From contig NC_020291.1 of NCBI RefSeq assembly GCF_000340885.1, positions 4,897,001 to 4,961,000 of the forward strand: a stretch of 64,000 nucleotides of DNA. The letters are read 5' to 3'. Shown piece after piece: positions 1 to 7,824 of this stretch. A program made the translations under genes and the position numbers. The notes under the pieces are model-generated. The model worked only from the letters and a program-made list of their open reading frames with translations, was not told where the DNA came from and searched no databases. The DNA comes from Clostridium saccharoperbutylacetonicum N1-4(HMT). GTDB taxonomy: Bacteria; Bacillota; Clostridia; Clostridiales; Clostridiaceae. Each line of letters opens with the position of its first letter. Position 1 is the first letter of the stretch.

Positions 1-1
1 T

Positions 2-529
2 GTAATTGCAGCCTTTTTATTTCCATTCCTAGGCAATTTATTAGGCTTTAATGATATAGGCTTTGGTATGTGGGCTGGAACTGCCATAAATGATACCTCT
101 TCAGTGGTGGCTGCTGGACAAACCTGGGCAGGTTCTCATGGAAATGACATTGCCCTTAATTATGCTACTATAGTCAAACTTACACGAACTCTTGCTATAA
201 TTCCGATCACATTAGCTTTAGCTTTATATCGTTCTAAAAAAAATGCATCCACTACTGTTAATTTTTCAAAAATATTTCCATGGTTTATTTTATTTTTCCT
301 ATTAGCAGCTATTATAAGTACAATTTTCAATCTTAATCCTTACACTACAAAATCTTTATCTGATCTTGGTAAATTTTTCATTACAATGGCTATGGGTGCA
401 ATAGGTTTAAATACTAATATAATAAAATTAATAAAAACAAGTGAAAAACCAATTATTATTGGACTTTGCTGCTGGATCTGCATAGCCTTTGTCAGTCTTC
501 TTATGCAGCATTTACTACATATTTGGTAA
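2..529 (+). CDS. YeiH-family putative sulfate exporter, C-terminal part
   Basis: The frame is open from the first bases of the window and ends at TAA 527-529, so the 5' part lies outside. The visible 175 residues are very hydrophobic with several membrane segments. They carry the conserved YeiH/UPF0324 stretch GMWAGTAINDTSSVVAAG, followed by the HGNDIALNYATIVKLTRT segment. Members are about 10-TM inner-membrane proteins; a sulfate export role is predicted for the family but weakly proven. The ATG at 68 is internal to the conserved domain and should not be taken as the start. Family call is secure, substrate is not. Confidence 0.85.
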   Translation, partial: VIAAFLFPFLGNLLGFNDIGFGMWAGTAINDTSSVVAAGQTWAGSHGNDIALNYATIVKLTRTLAIIPITLALALYRSKKNASTTVNFSKIFPWFILFFLLAAIISTIFNLNPYTTKSLSDLGKFFITMAMGAIGLNTNIIKLIKTSEKPIIIGLCCWICIAFVSLLMQHLLHIW

Positions 530-670
530 GAATCTATTGTAAAGTTAGCTTCTTTATATAATACTTATAAGCAAACAGCTCTTTATAGTATAGATATCCA
601 AATTAATAATCAAACTTCTAAATGAAATATACATACATCATTTAGAAATTATAATCGTAACACTACACTA

Positions 671-993
671 GAAATCAGATACATTTTTCTGGAATCAGGC
701 ATGTGAAATTGAGCTGATGATGGTTGTTAAGCAGATAAGTTAAAGCCCAAATCTATGATTTGGTTTCTTGAACTTAGTTAACTCATTCATGAGTTAACCT
801 CCTTTAAAAAACTGATTTGGTGTGAATCGCTTACTCAGCGAACGAACGTGAGTCGAGTTTCCTCTATGGCTTGTTTCATTTCAGCTTGTCATAAATTTAC
901 TTTAGTAACACGCTGAAATGACGACAAGCCCACATTTAGAACATTCCAGCGAAAATTTCACTAGTCCTGTGGAAGATAAATGTATCTGATTTC
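671..993. repeat. 323-bp multi-hairpin palindromic element, possible MITE or structured RNA
   Basis: The ends are perfect 16-bp inverted repeats (671-686 and 978-993). Pairing resumes inward: 697-710 (AGGCATGTGAAATT) matches 954-968 with small bulges, making an imperfect terminal stem of about 40 bp. Inside are separate perfect hairpins at 747-763 (CCAAATC/GATTTGG), 777-798 (GTTAACTCAT/ATGAGTTAAC), 827-841 (TCGCT/AGCGA) and 868-930 (GGCTTGT and CATTTCAGC arms). No coding frame fits. It fills most of the 614-bp gap between the exporter and the cupin gene. One closing stem around several hairpins suits either a non-autonomous mobile element or a folded RNA. No target-site duplication was found. 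Confidence 0.6.
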
Positions 994-1065
994 GGTAATT
1001 GATGCATAAGTATAATTCTCGCGTTGGATATCTATAATTCTATCTAACTATAAAGACATATACAT

Positions 1066-1109
1066 AATAAAGGATGAATAATTTAAGCTAAATTCATTCA
1101 CCCTTTATT
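1066..1109 (-). terminator. Stem-loop terminator after the cupin gene
   Basis: AATAAAGGATGAAT (1066-1079) pairs with ATTCATTCACCCTTTATT (1092-1109) with a small bulge. It lies about 35 bp beyond the stop of the minus-strand cupin gene, and the following minus-strand sequence is AT-rich. Confidence 0.5.
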
Positions 1110-1143
1110 ATTAATAATTCATTATTATATTATCATAATTATC

Positions 1144-1731
1144 TTATTCAGTAGGCTTAGTTTCCTGTACTACTCCATGAGGATGATGAGGCGGTGCATA
1201 TATAGAGTATACCTTAAGAGGCTTATTCCCTGTATTGATAATATTGTGCCAAGTACCGGCAGGTATCATAATTGCAAAGTCATCACGAGCATTTGCTTGA
1301 AACTCTAAGTTATCTTTACTATTTCCCATTTTAACAACTGCTTGCCCCTCTTCTATACGTATGAACTGATCAGTATCTGGGTGAATTTCTAGGCCTATGT
1401 CATCACCTACATTGATACTCATCAACGTAACTTGATAATGTTCTCCTGTCCATAAAGCAATACGAAAATTGTTATTTTGCTTGGTAACTTTATCGATGTT
1501 AACTACTACTGGCTGTGGTCCATAATCTTGCAATTTGATTTGATTGGTTGCCATTTCTGAAGTGGAGTAATCAGCTCTTGAATCATTTTCTATTTCATCA
1601 AAAAGCGTACTACATGGGACATATCTAAAATTAAAACTCGGATATGTCCAATCATTATTGTATATATTGTCTGAATTATAACTTGAAGTTTCAGACGAGT
1701 AATCCGCTGAATATATTTTATTATTATACAT
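1144..1731 (-). CDS. Cupin-domain protein with Tyr/Ser/Asn-rich N-terminus
   Basis: 195 aa. Residues 65-180 form one cupin barrel: motif 1 around GLEIHPDTDQFIRIEEG (113-129; H117, then E127/E128) and motif 2 PAGTWHNIINTG (158-169; H162), giving a likely metal site. The first 60 residues are rich in Tyr, Ser, Asn and Asp with no signal peptide, and the tail carries HHPH (182-185). Such tails recall spore coat or surface proteins, but this is inference. AAGGAAG lies just upstream of the ATG. Monocistronic, with a stem-loop behind it. Substrate unknown. Confidence 0.75.
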   Translation of the reverse strand: MYNNKIYSADYSSETSSYNSDNIYNNDWTYPSFNFRYVPCSTLFDEIENDSRADYSTSEMATNQIKLQDYGPQPVVVNIDKVTKQNNNFRIALWTGEHYQVTLMSINVGDDIGLEIHPDTDQFIRIEEGQAVVKMGNSKDNLEFQANARDDFAIMIPAGTWHNIINTGNKPLKVYSIYAPPHHPHGVVQETKPTE

Positions 1732-1875
1732 GCTTTTCTTCCTTTTTAGTATTTCAAATTATACTATGTTTGAGTTTTCTCAAAGGTTCTATATTAAAGT
1801 AGTAAAAAGCATAACTAAACTTTTTTCCATTGACTCCAATTAAATTCAAATCAATCTCCATTTATCTTAAGTTAA

Positions 1876-2568
1876 TTAATCTACCAAAGTAATCCCAAGC
1901 TTTTCATAGAATTCTTTATTAATGTCATGGCCTTCCTTAAGATTGTTGTCCTTTCTAAATTTCATCACATATTTTTTCATTTCCTCTCCATATATCCCAT
2001 CCAGATTTCCTGGGTAATAACCCTTTTCTTTCATTTTTCTTTGCACTTCTAAAACATCAGCACCTCTATCTCCTGGTCTTAAAAGTACTAATCCTTTTTC
2101 AAAAGGGCCATATGGGCCAGCATATATACATATTATCATCCCTGGATTTATATACGCATATAATTCTTCTATATCTTCATTTCTCATTCTAATACAACCA
2201 TGTGAAGCCTCTCCTCCAATTGATCCTGGTTTATTGGTACCATGAATTCCATATATCCCCCAAGGAACATTTATTCCAATCCATCTTGTTCCAAATCCAC
2301 CACTCCATTTTCCCATACTAACAACTTTCCAAGTTCCAACTGGCGATGGTGTTTCTGCTTTGCCACTGGCTATAATATATTTTTTTAATATTATATTTTT
2401 TTCAGAATCTATTAAATAGAGCCTTTCTTCACTAATATCAACTAATATTGATAAATTGCTCTTAGAATAATTTTTTGATTTTGCTTCAACAGTATATCTC
2501 AACATATTAAATATAAAAACAAATGTAAGAAATAAAATAAAATTTTTTATTAGAGTTCTTCCTTTCAA
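1876..2568 (-). CDS. L,D-transpeptidase (YkuD) with C-terminal peptidoglycan-binding domain
   Basis: 230 aa. Residues 8-24 are a hydrophobic signal/anchor segment, so the protein faces outward. The YkuD domain (about 39-150) has IHGT with H109 and the catalytic SHGCIRMRN (122-130, nucleophile C125). A PG_binding_1 domain follows (about 164-215, LRPGDRGADV...). YkuD enzymes make 3-3 cross-links in peptidoglycan or attach proteins to it, using a Cys acyl-enzyme. The start is TTG, behind GAGGTG; the next Met is internal to the hydrophobic segment. Single gene; role in vegetative wall or spore cortex cannot be told from context. Confidence 0.9.
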   Translation of the reverse strand: MKGRTLIKNFILFLTFVFIFNMLRYTVEAKSKNYSKSNLSILVDISEERLYLIDSEKNIILKKYIIASGKAETPSPVGTWKVVSMGKWSGGFGTRWIGINVPWGIYGIHGTNKPGSIGGEASHGCIRMRNEDIEELYAYINPGMIICIYAGPYGPFEKGLVLLRPGDRGADVLEVQRKMKEKGYYPGNLDGIYGEEMKKYVMKFRKDNNLKEGHDINKEFYEKLGITLVD

Positions 2569-2743
2569 TTATTGCACCTCATTTCATTTAACTTATCTTT
2601 AGTATTTTTATATTTAGATATTTTTTATACATTTATGTCTACATATTAAATATTCTTTATCATTTTCAAATAATACTATGTGATTCTCCTGAAACTATAA
2701 TAGGCATTATTATCAATTGATAATGCACATCATCATTCACCTA

Positions 2744-2772
2744 TTGACTTATAATGCATATAGATATATTAT
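2744..2772 (+). promoter_or_regulatory. Predicted sigma-A promoter for the CDF transporter
   Basis: TTGACT at 2744-2749 and TATTAT at 2767-2772 are separated by 17 bp, about 60 bp before the transporter start. An alternative -10, TATATT at 2765-2770, would give a 15-bp spacer. Confidence 0.5.
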
Positions 2773-2830
2773 ATTATTAATTCGTTTTATCAAATGATAA
2801 AACTTATGTTAAATTATGGAGGATTTTAAA

Positions 2831-3727
2831 ATGAATGCAAAAACTAAAGTTGCAAGATTATCTCTATTGTCAAATAGCACACTGATAATCTTAAAACTAA
2901 TTGTTGGACTTGCTACTGGATCAGTAAGTATAATTTCTGAAGCGATACATTCAACTATGGATTTATTGGCTGCCATTATAGCTTTTTTTTCTGTAAAAAT
3001 ATCTGATAAACCAGCTGATGATGTACATCCTTATGGACACGGTAAAATAGAAAATGTTTCTGGTGTGATAGAGGCTCTTCTTATTCTTGTTGCTTCCATT
3101 TGGATAATAATTGAAGCAGTAAGCAAATTACTAGAACCCGGTGAAGTAGAATCCATTGGTCTTGGTTTTATGGTTATGTTTATTTCTTCAGCTATAAATT
3201 TTGTAGTTTCTAAAAAACTATACGCAGTTGCAAAACAAGAGGACTCTATTGCTCTTGAAGCTGATGCCCTACATTTAAAGGCTGATGTTTATACATCCTT
3301 AGGTGTTGGAATTGGTTTATTTCTTATATGGATAACTAAATTGAATTTTTTAGATCCAATTGTAGCTATTTTGGTCGCCGTATTTATATTAAAAGAAGCT
3401 GTTGAATTATTAATCTCTGCATTCAACCCACTTTTAGATGTTAAATTATCTAATGATGAAATTAATATAATTAAGAACAATATAAATAAATACTCAACTA
3501 TTTATTGCAACTATCATGACTTTAAAACTAGAAAATCTGGGAGAGTTAGATATATTGAACTACATTTAGTTTTTCCTGAAAACATGAAAATAAAGGATGC
3601 TCATGATGTATGTGATGAAATTGAAAATGATATAAAAAAATCACTTGATCACTCTGAGATTATGATTCATTTAGAGTCTCCAGAAAATAGTCGTAATTGT
3701 GATCAATGCAAAAATATACACCTATAA
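2831..3727 (+). CDS. Cation diffusion facilitator metal transporter
   Basis: 298 aa from ATG 2831. The in-frame ATG at 2816 overlaps the GGAGG (2818-2822) that serves 2831, so it is rejected. Several membrane helices. Metal-site signatures are SEAIHSTMDLL in TM2, HPYGHGKIE after it, and EADALHLKADVYTS in TM5, with His/Asp in the FieF positions. A cytosolic ferredoxin-like domain fills the last 85 residues. CDF proteins exchange Zn2+, Fe2+, Mn2+ or Cd2+ for protons. The C-terminal NCDQCKN is a CxxC that could bind metal and is not part of the core fold. Ion specificity is unknown. Confidence 0.92.
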   Translation: MNAKTKVARLSLLSNSTLIILKLIVGLATGSVSIISEAIHSTMDLLAAIIAFFSVKISDKPADDVHPYGHGKIENVSGVIEALLILVASIWIIIEAVSKLLEPGEVESIGLGFMVMFISSAINFVVSKKLYAVAKQEDSIALEADALHLKADVYTSLGVGIGLFLIWITKLNFLDPIVAILVAVFILKEAVELLISAFNPLLDVKLSNDEINIIKNNINKYSTIYCNYHDFKTRKSGRVRYIELHLVFPENMKIKDAHDVCDEIENDIKKSLDHSEIMIHLESPENSRNCDQCKNIHL

Positions 3728-3730
3728 AAA

Positions 3731-3860
3731 GAGCAGCTATGCTGCAATTAGGATCAATTTTAAAAAAAGCAGCTATGCTCCAATAAAGATCATTTTTCTC
3801 AAAAAGAAGCAGCTATGCTACAATGAAGATCATTTTTTTAAAAGAGCAGCTATGCTGCAA
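3731..3860. repeat. Four tandem copies of a 36-40 bp repeat with a GCAGC-TAT-GCTGC core
   Basis: The AGCAGCTATGCT core starts at 3732, 3768, 3808 and 3845 (steps 36, 40, 37). Each copy is followed by CAAT and a degenerate GATCAATTTT / GATCATTTTT tail. Copies 1 and 4 hold the perfect small hairpin GCAGC-TAT-GCTGC; copies 2 and 3 each have a mismatch in the right arm. The array begins 4 bp after the CDF stop and leads into a strong hairpin. Confidence 0.85.
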
Positions 3861-3875
3861 TTATGATTAATTTTA

Positions 3876-3926
3876 AAATTATCCAATAAAGCTATGGAAT
3901 TATTCCATAGCTTTATTGGATAATTT
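3876..3926. terminator. Perfect 25-bp-arm hairpin, probable terminator
   Basis: Positions 3876-3900 and 3902-3926 are exact reverse complements around a single central T. The arms read AAATTATCCAATAAAGCTAT then GGAAT. It follows the tandem repeats after the CDF gene. No long U-run follows, so it could also be a cruciform or mRNA-stabilising end. The remaining sequence to 4159 holds only AT-rich DNA and the upstream region of the methyltransferase. Confidence 0.65.
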
Positions 3927-4159
3927 ATTTACTTAAATCTAATCACAAAATGCTATAATGAGCCTTTATTAAAGCATTCTAAGCAAAAAGTTTTTCTTTA
4001 AAATATTCAAATACTTTATTGTTAAAACTTCTCTGTGATAAAATTACATTTATTTTTTCTTCCATGTGTATTAATATATAATATAATTGTAATTAAGGGC
4101 TTATAATGCTTAAATTTTATATATTATTAATAAATAATTTCAGGAGGTGCCTTTAAAAG

Positions 4160-4732
4160 ATGACACATAAATTTGACGTAAAGAATAAACATAAACTTGA
4201 TAATGAAAAGAGAAGAGAACTTTTACCACCAAAACAAACACTTATTAATCTTCATTTGCAAGAAGAAGAGATAATGGCTGATATAGGTTGTGGAATTGGA
4301 TATTTTAGTATTCCAGCATCAGAAGTTGTTGGAGAAAAAGGTAAAATATTTGCAATGGACATATCAACCGAAATGCTTGAAGAGGTTAAAATTAGAATTA
4401 GTGATAATCATATTTCAAATATAGAACCAGTTTTAACAAAAGAAAATGATTTAATACTAGAATCTAACAAAGTTACTTTTGCTTTTATCAGTCTTGTATT
4501 ACATGAAGCTGATGATATAAAGAACTTTTTAAAGGAAGTAAAAAGAATTATAACTCCTAATGGAAAAATTGCTATTGTTGAATGGGAAAAGGTCTCAAGT
4601 GAATTCGGACCACCTATTAATCACAGACTAGATAGAATGTACTTAATGAAGCTTCTAGATGAACTTGGATTTTCAACAATAGAATCTATAGATATTGGTG
4701 AGAATTTTTATGGCATTGTAGCACAAAAATAA
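4160..4732 (+). CDS. Class I SAM-dependent methyltransferase
   Basis: 190 aa. SAM motif I is MADIGCGIGYFSIP (about 39-52), followed by an acidic motif II (KIFAMDIS) and a motif with FAFISLVLHEADD, in the order of UbiE/Methyltransf_11/25 proteins. The ATG lies behind an excellent AGGAGG. No membrane segment. It stands alone, so the substrate cannot be inferred; arsenite methyltransferase is unlikely because the conserved Cys set is absent. Confidence 0.85.
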   Translation: MTHKFDVKNKHKLDNEKRRELLPPKQTLINLHLQEEEIMADIGCGIGYFSIPASEVVGEKGKIFAMDISTEMLEEVKIRISDNHISNIEPVLTKENDLILESNKVTFAFISLVLHEADDIKNFLKEVKRIITPNGKIAIVEWEKVSSEFGPPINHRLDRMYLMKLLDELGFSTIESIDIGENFYGIVAQK

Positions 4733-4783
4733 TTTTTAGTTATTATCTTTTCCATATTCAATAGCTAGTTGTACTCTAAATAC

Positions 4784-4856
4784 AGTCAGGTTCACCCGTA
4801 GCTGGCAGTATTGCGAATACAATAAGACGCTGCCGCAATTTAATACGACAGCGCCA
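4784..4856. repeat. GC-richer intergenic block with small hairpins, possible dispersed repeat
   Basis: This block (TCAGGTTCACCCGTAGCTGG at its left end) is clearly richer in G+C than its surroundings. It has GTATT-GCG-AATAC (4808-4820) and a CGCTG...CAGCG stem near 4828-4853. The minus strand has an open but start-less frame of about 40 codons. It looks like a transplanted or dispersed intergenic unit and may also end ndk transcription. Confidence 0.3.
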
Positions 4857-4889
4857 TTTATAATCATTAAATTAGATTTTATTTTTTAT

Positions 4890-5303
4890 TTAATTTTCAA
4901 CTTCTGGAAACCATAATGCAATCTCTTCTTTTGCACTTTCTACAGTATCTGAAGCATGAACACAATTTTCCGTCTTACTTCTAGCATATCTATGTCTTAT
5001 TGACCCTTCCTCAGCATCAGTTGGACTAGTTGCTCCATTAATTTTTCTTATCCTAGCTACTGCATCTTCTCCTTTAAGAATTACTGCACATAATGGACTT
5101 CTTGTAATAAATGTTATAAGTTCTTCATAAAAATCCTTGCCTTTATGTTGAGAGTAATGCTTTTCAGCTATTTCTCTTGTAGCTCTCATAAGCTTAAGTT
5201 CAACTATTTTTAATCCATTAGCTTCATAACAACTTAAAATATTTCCAATTATATTTCTTTCTACTCCATCAGGTTTAATTAATACTACACTTCTTTCAAT
5301 CAT
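4890..5303 (-). CDS. ndk: Nucleoside diphosphate kinase
   Basis: 137 aa, the normal length. It transfers the gamma phosphate between NTPs and NDPs through a phospho-His. The N-terminus MIERSVVLIKPDGVERN contains the family's KPD motif (K10). The active-site His is H116 in NCVHASD. The NGATSPTDAEEGSIRHRYA stretch is the variant seen in clostridia and archaea instead of GTIRGDF. ATG has TGGAGG upstream. Monocistronic, divergent from acylphosphatase. Confidence 0.95.
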   Translation of the reverse strand: MIERSVVLIKPDGVERNIIGNILSCYEANGLKIVELKLMRATREIAEKHYSQHKGKDFYEELITFITRSPLCAVILKGEDAVARIRKINGATSPTDAEEGSIRHRYARSKTENCVHASDTVESAKEEIALWFPEVEN

Positions 5304-5536
5304 CTTAAAGCCTCCATATCATGTAAATTCTTTGTTATTCTTACCCTTTATATGTATATTATACTAAAAATTCTGAAAATTTAAAACACTTTTATAGTTT
5401 TATTTTGTAAGTATTACATTATGTACCCTATATGATATAATCTTTATAAACAATATTCAATTGTCAATCTTCAATTATCATTAGTGATTAATTGTCAATT
5501 TTTAATTTACTTTTGAGTAATTTGAAAAACAAAAAG

Positions 5537-5596
5537 AAAGGAGCAGGTTACTAAATTCTATATAAGTTTTTATAGTTTAGTAACTGGGATGAACAT
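5537..5596 (+). promoter_or_regulatory. Hairpin between an AAAGGAG site and the acylphosphatase start
   Basis: AAAGGAG (5537-5543) is followed by a hairpin: GTTACTAAA (5547-5555) pairs with TTTAGTAAC (5576-5584), and CTATA (5558-5562) pairs with TATAG (5571-5575). The ATG follows at 5597. Folding would bring the distant ribosome site near the start. A three-codon mini-ORF (ATG AAC ATA TGA at 5589) overlaps the ATG. Either could tune translation. Confidence 0.4.
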
Positions 5597-5869
5597 ATGA
5601 TCAGATATTTAATTATTGTAAACGGAAGAGTTCAAGGTGTTGGTTTCAGATATTTTCTTCAACTTACCGCCAGCAAATTAAATTTAACTGGTTGGTGCAA
5701 AAATCTTATGAATGGTGATGTAAAAGTTGAGGTACAAGGTTTAGAAAAAAATGTTTTTTCCTTTGTTTCTGAAATAAAAAAGGGAAATGGCTTTGCAAGA
5801 GTTGATGATATTGATGTAAAAGATATTTCAGTAGTAGAAGATGAAAAGAAATTTTCTGTAAAATACTAA
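5597..5869 (+). CDS. acyP: Acylphosphatase
   Basis: 90 aa, standard size. It hydrolyses acyl phosphates in the cytosol. The signature VNGRVQGVGFRYF (about 8-20) supplies the phosphate-binding loop and the catalytic Arg; the catalytic Asn is in WCKNLMNGDV (about 33-42). A close ribosome site is weak (GGGATG), and the better AAAGGAG is separated by a hairpin. Convergent with the PHP gene across a long palindrome. Confidence 0.93.
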   Translation: MIRYLIIVNGRVQGVGFRYFLQLTASKLNLTGWCKNLMNGDVKVEVQGLEKNVFSFVSEIKKGNGFARVDDIDVKDISVVEDEKKFSVKY

Positions 5870-5879
5870 TTTAAAGGTT

Positions 5880-5926
5880 CAATAATCAATTGTCAATGAT
5901 CAAATGTCATTGATAATTGATTATTG
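5880..5926. terminator. Bidirectional palindrome of the CAATTGTCA family
   Basis: 5880-5899 (CAATAATCAATTGTCAATGA) pairs with 5907-5926 with one mismatch. It sits between the convergent ends of acyP (5869) and the PHP gene (5949), so it probably ends both transcripts. The same vocabulary recurs at 7775 and 11063. Confidence 0.65.
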
Positions 5927-5948
5927 ATGATAATTTGTCATTAACCAT

Positions 5949-6680
5949 TTAGAGTTCGACGTCCTGTAATTTTCCTTTTTTCTTTAATCTAGCTAGTAAT
6001 TGATCAGGATCTTTATTTATTATAAGTTCCTCTGGAAAATCTATTGATTCCAACATATTAACAGCTTCTGAAAATTCCCCTATTAATGTACAAAAATGTG
6101 CATCACTATTCATTATTAGTGTGGCTTCATGTTTTTTACATAACTTTGCTATTTCAGTACAATTTCCTAAACTTCCTATTCTTGATGTAGTAAAGGAACT
6201 GTTATTAATTTCAATTAAAACCTCATTTTCCTTTGCACATTTAATTACTTTTTCAAAATCTACTGGCACTCCTGGATTTCCAAGATGACCAATTATATCA
6301 ACTTTTCCACTCTTTATTACATTTATAAAAGCTCTTGTATTTTCTTCAACACTTCCAACTTTATAAACTTCATCGTGTATGCTTGCAATTACAATATCTA
6401 ATTTTTCTAAGGTATAGTCTTCCATATCTAGCTTTCCATCATAATCAATAATATTAGCTTCTGTCCCATAAAGCATAGTCACACCATACATTTCTCTTGG
6501 TAATACCTTATAATTGTGGAAATACCAAATATGTGGAGAATGTGGCATAGAAACACCATGTTCTGTAGTTCCAAGAACCTTTAAGCCTTTTTCCGATGCA
6601 GCCTTTGCATTTTCTATTAATGTTGAATATGCATGCCCACTTGCAATAGTATGCGTATGTACATCTAATGCATATTTCAT
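5949..6680 (-). CDS. PHP-domain phosphatase/hydrolase (YcdX type)
   Basis: 243 aa from ATG 6680, set by AGAGGTGA six bases upstream; the GTG nine bases further up lies in that site. PHP motifs are LDVHTHTIASGHAYSTL (DxHxHT), TTEHG, a mid-region Glu in GTEAN, IIGHLGNPG, and MNSDAHF near the C-terminus. Together they form the tri-metal site. Proteins of this type are metal-dependent phosphoesterases; the YcdX group is tied to swarming in E. coli, but the natural substrate is unsettled. Confidence 0.88.
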   Translation of the reverse strand: MKYALDVHTHTIASGHAYSTLIENAKAASEKGLKVLGTTEHGVSMPHSPHIWYFHNYKVLPREMYGVTMLYGTEANIIDYDGKLDMEDYTLEKLDIVIASIHDEVYKVGSVEENTRAFINVIKSGKVDIIGHLGNPGVPVDFEKVIKCAKENEVLIEINNSSFTTSRIGSLGNCTEIAKLCKKHEATLIMNSDAHFCTLIGEFSEAVNMLESIDFPEELIINKDPDQLLARLKKKGKLQDVEL

Positions 6681-6980
6681 ATAAATCACCTCTTCTTATT
6701 TCACTGAAAAATTATCGCATAATAATTCTTCATTACTATGTTATCATATTTAAATTATTAATGAAACTCAAACAATCCCTTGAAATCTTTTACTATAAAA
6801 TAAAATTTTCATAACTTTATTTGGATAAATAATCTATATGAGGTCTAATTACGATTATACATCTCAATTCAAGAAATCCTAAAGGGCTTTCGCTATTAAT
6901 TGAACATTGATAATTGCAATCACTATATGCTATCATTAGAAAGGTTAAATTTTAAGAATAAAGCATTGGAAGGAGTTCTT

Positions 6981-7769
6981 ATGATAAAATTAATTGCAAC
7001 AGATATGGATGGAACATTGTTAGATGAAAATGGTGTTTTACCTATTGAATTTACAGAAATTTTAGATCGTTTAGCAGCAAAGAACATAAAATTAGTCGTA
7101 GCTAGCGGAAGGCCTTATTATACTTTACAAGCCAACTTTGGCCCTATTGGAGAAAATTTATCTTATATATGTGAAAATGGTGCTTTAGTCGTTGAAAATG
7201 GTAAAATAATATATGAAAGTTCTATTGACAGAAATCTTGTTCATGAGGTCATCGAATGTGCTAAAGAGATAGTTGGTAATGCAGTTATCTTATGTGCAGC
7301 TAACTGTGCTTATGTTGAAAAGAATTGTTCTGAAGGTCATTTAAATGAAATAAAAAAATATTATAAAATTATTAATCCTGTAGATGACTTAAAAAATGTT
7401 GATGACGATATAGTTAAAATTACCATATGCAATTTAGAAAATTCCTTAGAAAATCTTAATAATGTTTTCAAACCTAAATTTGGAGATATATTAAATGTGG
7501 TTGGTTCTGGTGAGGTTTGGATTGATATCTCTAATACAGGTGCAAATAAAGGTGTTGCTTTAAGAAAGCTAATGAATACAGAAAATATTACAAAAGAAGA
7601 AACCATGGTATTTGGTGATTATTATAATGACATAGAAATGCTAGCTGAAGCTGAATATAGTTTTGTTATGGAAAATGCTCCAGAAGATATGAAACAATAT
7701 GGTAAGTACATAGCCGCAAGTAATATAGAACATGGAGTTCTAAAAGCTATTATTGAGTATGCTCTTTAG
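6981..7769 (+). CDS. Cof-type HAD-IIB sugar/nucleotide phosphatase
   Basis: 262 aa from ATG 6981, chosen because AAGGAG precedes it and because DMDGTLLDENG then starts at residue 8 as usual; an upstream TTG at 6900 adds 27 non-conserved residues. HAD motif I is DMDGT (D8, D10), motif II VVASGRP, and motif IV GDYYNDIEM. The Cof cap is present. Members dephosphorylate sugar phosphates, flavin or PLP; the substrate is open. Confidence 0.9.
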   Translation: MIKLIATDMDGTLLDENGVLPIEFTEILDRLAAKNIKLVVASGRPYYTLQANFGPIGENLSYICENGALVVENGKIIYESSIDRNLVHEVIECAKEIVGNAVILCAANCAYVEKNCSEGHLNEIKKYYKIINPVDDLKNVDDDIVKITICNLENSLENLNNVFKPKFGDILNVVGSGEVWIDISNTGANKGVALRKLMNTENITKEETMVFGDYYNDIEMLAEAEYSFVMENAPEDMKQYGKYIAASNIEHGVLKAIIEYAL

Positions 7770-7774
7770 ACAGC

Positions 7775-7819
7775 AATGATCAATTGTCAGTAGCCATTTA
7801 TAATTGACAATTGATCATT
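7775..7819. terminator. Bidirectional palindrome of the CAATTGTCA family
   Basis: AATGATCAATTGTCA (7775-7789) and TGACAATTGATCATT (7805-7819) are exact inverted copies. It lies 5 bp from each convergent gene end (7769 and 7825) and so probably serves as a shared terminator. Confidence 0.7.
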
Positions 7820-7824
7820 CATAC

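Noticed and set aside
530..1143. Search for a small protein or tRNA in the 614-bp gap
   Set aside because: No frame with a start and ribosome site and no cloverleaf with a CCA-type end; only the hairpin element and a terminator are supported.
3731..3860. Possible CRISPR array from evenly spaced repeats
   Set aside because: Only four copies; the text between repeat cores is itself repeated (GATCAATTTT-like), not unique spacer; no cas genes nearby.
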